Shown here: positions 61,720 through 64,000 of the stretch, in pieces | Position numbering within the stretch: the first letter of the stretch is position 1 | How the letters are laid out: the number at the start of each line of letters is the position of its first letter | NCBI GenBank assembly: GCA_965247705.1 | Contig: CBDFHV010000006.1 | Location: 1-64,000, forward strand | Source: CBDFHV01 sp965247705 | Lineage (GTDB): Bacteria > Pseudomonadota > Alphaproteobacteria > Rhodospirillales > CAMCUA01 | DNA: 64,000 nucleotides | Reading direction: 5' to 3' | Translations under genes and position numbers: made by a program | The notes under the pieces: model-generated | The model's input: the letters and a program-made list of their open reading frames with translations, nothing else | Told to the model about the DNA's origin: nothing | The model's database searches: none

Positions 61720-63600
61720 TCAGAAGACCTCGTTCAGGGCCTCGCGATTGACGGTCACCGGGTGGTCCTGGCGCAGCGCCTGGCCGAGCTGGGTCTGCAG
61801 GTCGGCGCGCATGTTCGATTGTAGCTGTTCCCGGGTTCGTTTCAGCCCTGACTTGTCCCCTCTCGGGTCGGCGGCCTGGACCTCCTTGAGACGTACCAGG
61901 AACGTTCCCGATTGCCCTCCGGCGACGTCGAATTGGCCCGGCTCCATATGGAACGCGGTCTCCACGACCGGCCGCGACAGGTCCCCCGGAACGCCCCTGC
62001 CGTCGCGGGAAAAGGGCGTACTGGTCTCCCAAGCCAGTTTCAATTCCGCGGCCACCGTGGCCGGATCCGCGCTCGCCTGAAGCCGTTCCTTGACTGCCGT
62101 CGCCTTGGCCTGCGCCGCGTTGCGCCGCTCCCCCGCCCGCCAGTTACCCAGCACCTGTTCTCGCACCGTGTCGAAAGGCTTCAGGGCCGGCGGCGTGACG
62201 CCGTCCACCCGGATGATGAAGTAGGCGTCGGAGCCGGCCTCCTCGAGCAGGCTTTCCTCGCCCTCCGACGTCTTGAAGGCGGTGTCGAGGAATTCCCGAT
62301 AGGGCGGCAGGTTCTCGATGGCTTGGCTTTCGGCGTCGCGACCGGCGGCGTCGAGGCTATCGATACGGATCAGGTTCAAGTTCAAGCGCCCGGCGGCTTC
62401 TTCCAGGCTGGCGCCGCCGCCAACGGCGTCATCCAGCCGGTTGGACAGTTCGTAGAGGCCGTCGATGGCTTTTTCCTTGGCCACCAGGTTTCGCAATGCG
62501 TCGTGAACCTGCTCGAGGCTCTGCTGATAGCCCTCGTGAATTTCCGTCACCTGGAGGATGTGCCAACCGAGGGGGCTTTGGACGGGCGCGCTGAAGTCGT
62601 CCTTGGACTGGGAGAAGGCCGCTTCCGACAGTTCGGGCAACATCTCGTCGCGGGCCAGAACGCCAAGGGTCAGCGTATCGGCGTCGGCGTCGGCGAATTC
62701 CTTGGCCACTTCCTCGAATTCACGGCCTGATTTCAAGGCCTCATGGGCTTTCTGGGCGGCGGTGTCGTCGAGCAGGACCATCTGACGAACGGCGCGCCGT
62801 TCCGGATTGCCGAACTCCGCCTTTCGACCCTCGTAAGCGGCGGCGATCTCTTCCTCGGACACCGCGGTCTCCGCGGCGATCTCGTCCGTTGTCAGGACCA
62901 CGGCCACGATCTTTCGGTACTCGGGCGCGGTGAAGCTGGCGGGATTGTCCTTGTGGTAGGCCCTGAGGACATCGTCGCCCGGATCCTCGGGGGCCGGCAT
63001 GTCGTTGGCCCGCAACAGAAGGGTCTCCACGACCCGCTTCTCGTGGCGGAACCGGTAGACCGCATCGACCAGGGCCTTGGGCGGGGCCACTTGGCCGGTG
63101 AGACTGTCGACCAGCATGGTGCGCTTCACGTCGCCCTTCAGGATATTCACATAGCGGTCCTCGGTGAGGCTGTTCGACTGCAGGGTCTGCTCGAAGACAA
63201 CGCGATCGAACCGGCCGAGACCGCCGAAGAACGAAGGGTTAACTCGAATCTTCTCGCGAAGCAGATCGTCGCCCACCAGGATGCCCAGGTCGTTGGCGGC
63301 CAATTCCAGAAGGACGCGGTTCACCAGCCGGTCGAGGATGGAGTCCACCAACCCCAGTTCCCGGGCCCGCTGCGGATCCACATCGCCCAGGATTTGGCGC
63401 AGCCGGGCCATCTCGCGGTTCAACTCCGACTGCACCTCGTGGATCGGTACTTCCGTATCGCCCACGTAGGCGGCCCGTTGGATGTCCGCCTGGCCAAAGA
63501 ACACGTCACCCATGCCCCAGACACCGAAACTGAGGATCAGAAGGCCCAGGAGGAGCTTGACCAGAATCGAGCCGGAGCGATCGCGAATGGATCTGAGCAT
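61720..63600 (-). CDS. ppiD: Periplasmic peptidyl-prolyl isomerase PpiD (SurA N-terminal-like)
   Basis: 626 residues. One N-terminal membrane anchor (VKLLLGLLILSFGVWGMGDVFFG), a SurA-N-like chaperone region, then a parvulin domain (VRQMVLLDDTAAQKAHEALKSG, SPLGWHILQVTEI) and a long helical C-terminus. Known role: chaperone at the Sec translocon exit. It is in an operon with trpE (17-bp gap), the arrangement common in Rhodospirillales, and divergent from tpiA. Confidence 0.9.
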   Translation of the reverse strand: MLRSIRDRSGSILVKLLLGLLILSFGVWGMGDVFFGQADIQRAAYVGDTEVPIHEVQSELNREMARLRQILGDVDPQRARELGLVDSILDRLVNRVLLELAANDLGILVGDDLLREKIRVNPSFFGGLGRFDRVVFEQTLQSNSLTEDRYVNILKGDVKRTMLVDSLTGQVAPPKALVDAVYRFRHEKRVVETLLLRANDMPAPEDPGDDVLRAYHKDNPASFTAPEYRKIVAVVLTTDEIAAETAVSEEEIAAAYEGRKAEFGNPERRAVRQMVLLDDTAAQKAHEALKSGREFEEVAKEFADADADTLTLGVLARDEMLPELSEAAFSQSKDDFSAPVQSPLGWHILQVTEIHEGYQQSLEQVHDALRNLVAKEKAIDGLYELSNRLDDAVGGGASLEEAAGRLNLNLIRIDSLDAAGRDAESQAIENLPPYREFLDTAFKTSEGEESLLEEAGSDAYFIIRVDGVTPPALKPFDTVREQVLGNWRAGERRNAAQAKATAVKERLQASADPATVAAELKLAWETSTPFSRDGRGVPGDLSRPVVETAFHMEPGQFDVAGGQSGTFLVRLKEVQAADPRGDKSGLKRTREQLQSNMRADLQTQLGQALRQDHPVTVNREALNEVF

Positions 63601-63800
63601 GGATCGGGTGCCGCCGTCGCGCTGATTTACATGGATTTCGACGCCGCCGGCGCCGGTCGGCCGGCATGATAGGGATGGGTCTTGACCCCCGCAACCATCC
63701 CGTCGTCGGGAGCGTTCAATGACGGCGTCGGTCTTTGGAGGCGCGGGGAGGCCATGGTAAGACAGCCCGCTCGGGTCAAGGAACGAAAGGAACCGGCGCC

Positions 63801-64000
63801 ATGGCCTCGCCACGCCGTCCGCTGATCGCGGGCAACTGGAAAATGAACTGCCTGAAGAAAGACGGCATCGCCCTGGCGGGCGATCTGGCGGCGCGGATGT
63901 CTTCGGCCGGGCAAACCGGCTTCGACATGGTGATCTGTCCGCCGTTCACGTTGTTGGAGGGTGTGGGCGATGTCCTTGCCGGTGGTGCCTCGAACCTGGG
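63801..64000 (+). CDS. tpiA: Triosephosphate isomerase, N-terminal part (cut by window end)
   Basis: The frame from ATG 63801 reads RRPLIAGNWKMNCLKKDG then GFDMVICPPFTLLEGVGDVL, the TIM N-terminus with the catalytic Lys in NWKMN. It interconverts dihydroxyacetone phosphate and glyceraldehyde-3-phosphate. A ribosome site (GAAAGGAA) lies about ten bases upstream. The frame is open at the window edge. Confidence 0.93.
   Translation, partial: MASPRRPLIAGNWKMNCLKKDGIALAGDLAARMSSAGQTGFDMVICPPFTLLEGVGDVLAGGASNL

Overview
The window is GC-rich and reads as the chromosome of an alphaproteobacterium, most likely Rhodospirillales-like. The grounds are a MipZ division-site ATPase, the tpiA / ppiD-trpE arrangement, a CheZ-type phosphatase beside heme-type chemoreceptors, and a PccB carboxyltransferase. 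The species cannot be named from the sequence. Coding density is high except around 14.3-23.1 kb and 30.3-36.7 kb, which are full of insertion sequences and broken genes.

Layout. 0-2.3 kb: a hybrid histidine kinase broken twice, by a 91-bp mini-element and by an IS5-family element. 2.3-10.7 kb (minus strand): a 2-hydroxyacid dehydrogenase, then a ten-gene Mrp-type cation/proton antiporter operon with three MrpD/A-like subunits. 10.9-14.3 kb: SRPBCC protein, isoprenylcysteine-methyltransferase-like membrane protein, a two-gene ABC importer behind a degenerate TPP-riboswitch-like leader, and a DUF192 protein. 14.3-24 kb: a decayed sensory locus holding two copies of a [small secreted protein / divergent chemoreceptor] module, a free periplasmic heme-c sensor, one chemoreceptor split by an IS5-family element, one frameshifted heme chemoreceptor, and cheZ. 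24-30.2 kb: two uncharacterised genes, an IS1595-family element, a FecR-domain protein, a trypsin-like protease and argE.

30.3-36.7 kb is an accessory island: an IS110/IS1111-type element with a conserved 3' non-coding region, an orphan PEP-CTERM tail, an IS1380-family element, a second IS1595-family copy in inverted orientation, paired direct repeats, and a repeat-rich leader with FNR-like and CRP-like palindromes ahead of pccB. 36.8-50.1 kb: pccB, amidase, small conserved proteins, GH114-like hydrolase with an FAD oxidoreductase, DUF3179 protein, mipZ, VWA and DnaJ-domain proteins, and a fused double cyclase with a stub of a lost aminotransferase. 50.4-58.1 kb: a ceramidase-like membrane protein, the sugar-nucleotide set galU-ugd-phosphomannomutase, a cysteine hydrolase, a D-Ala-D-Ala carboxypeptidase with a SPOR domain, and a TPR protein. 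58.4-60 kb: a second IS110/IS1111-type element. 60.2-64 kb: trpE and ppiD (minus strand), and the start of tpiA (plus strand).

Taken together, a housekeeping backbone (ion homeostasis, envelope precursors, cell division, tryptophan synthesis, protein folding, glycolysis) is interrupted by eight full insertion sequences of four families plus one mini-element. Damage is concentrated in sensory genes (kinase, two chemoreceptors) and in surface or export-related genes. The most informative unexplained signals are the clean 91-bp element, the duplicated sensor module, the TPP-like leader with altered core bases, the IS110 3' regions that probably carry guide RNAs, and the repeat-rich leader upstream of pccB.
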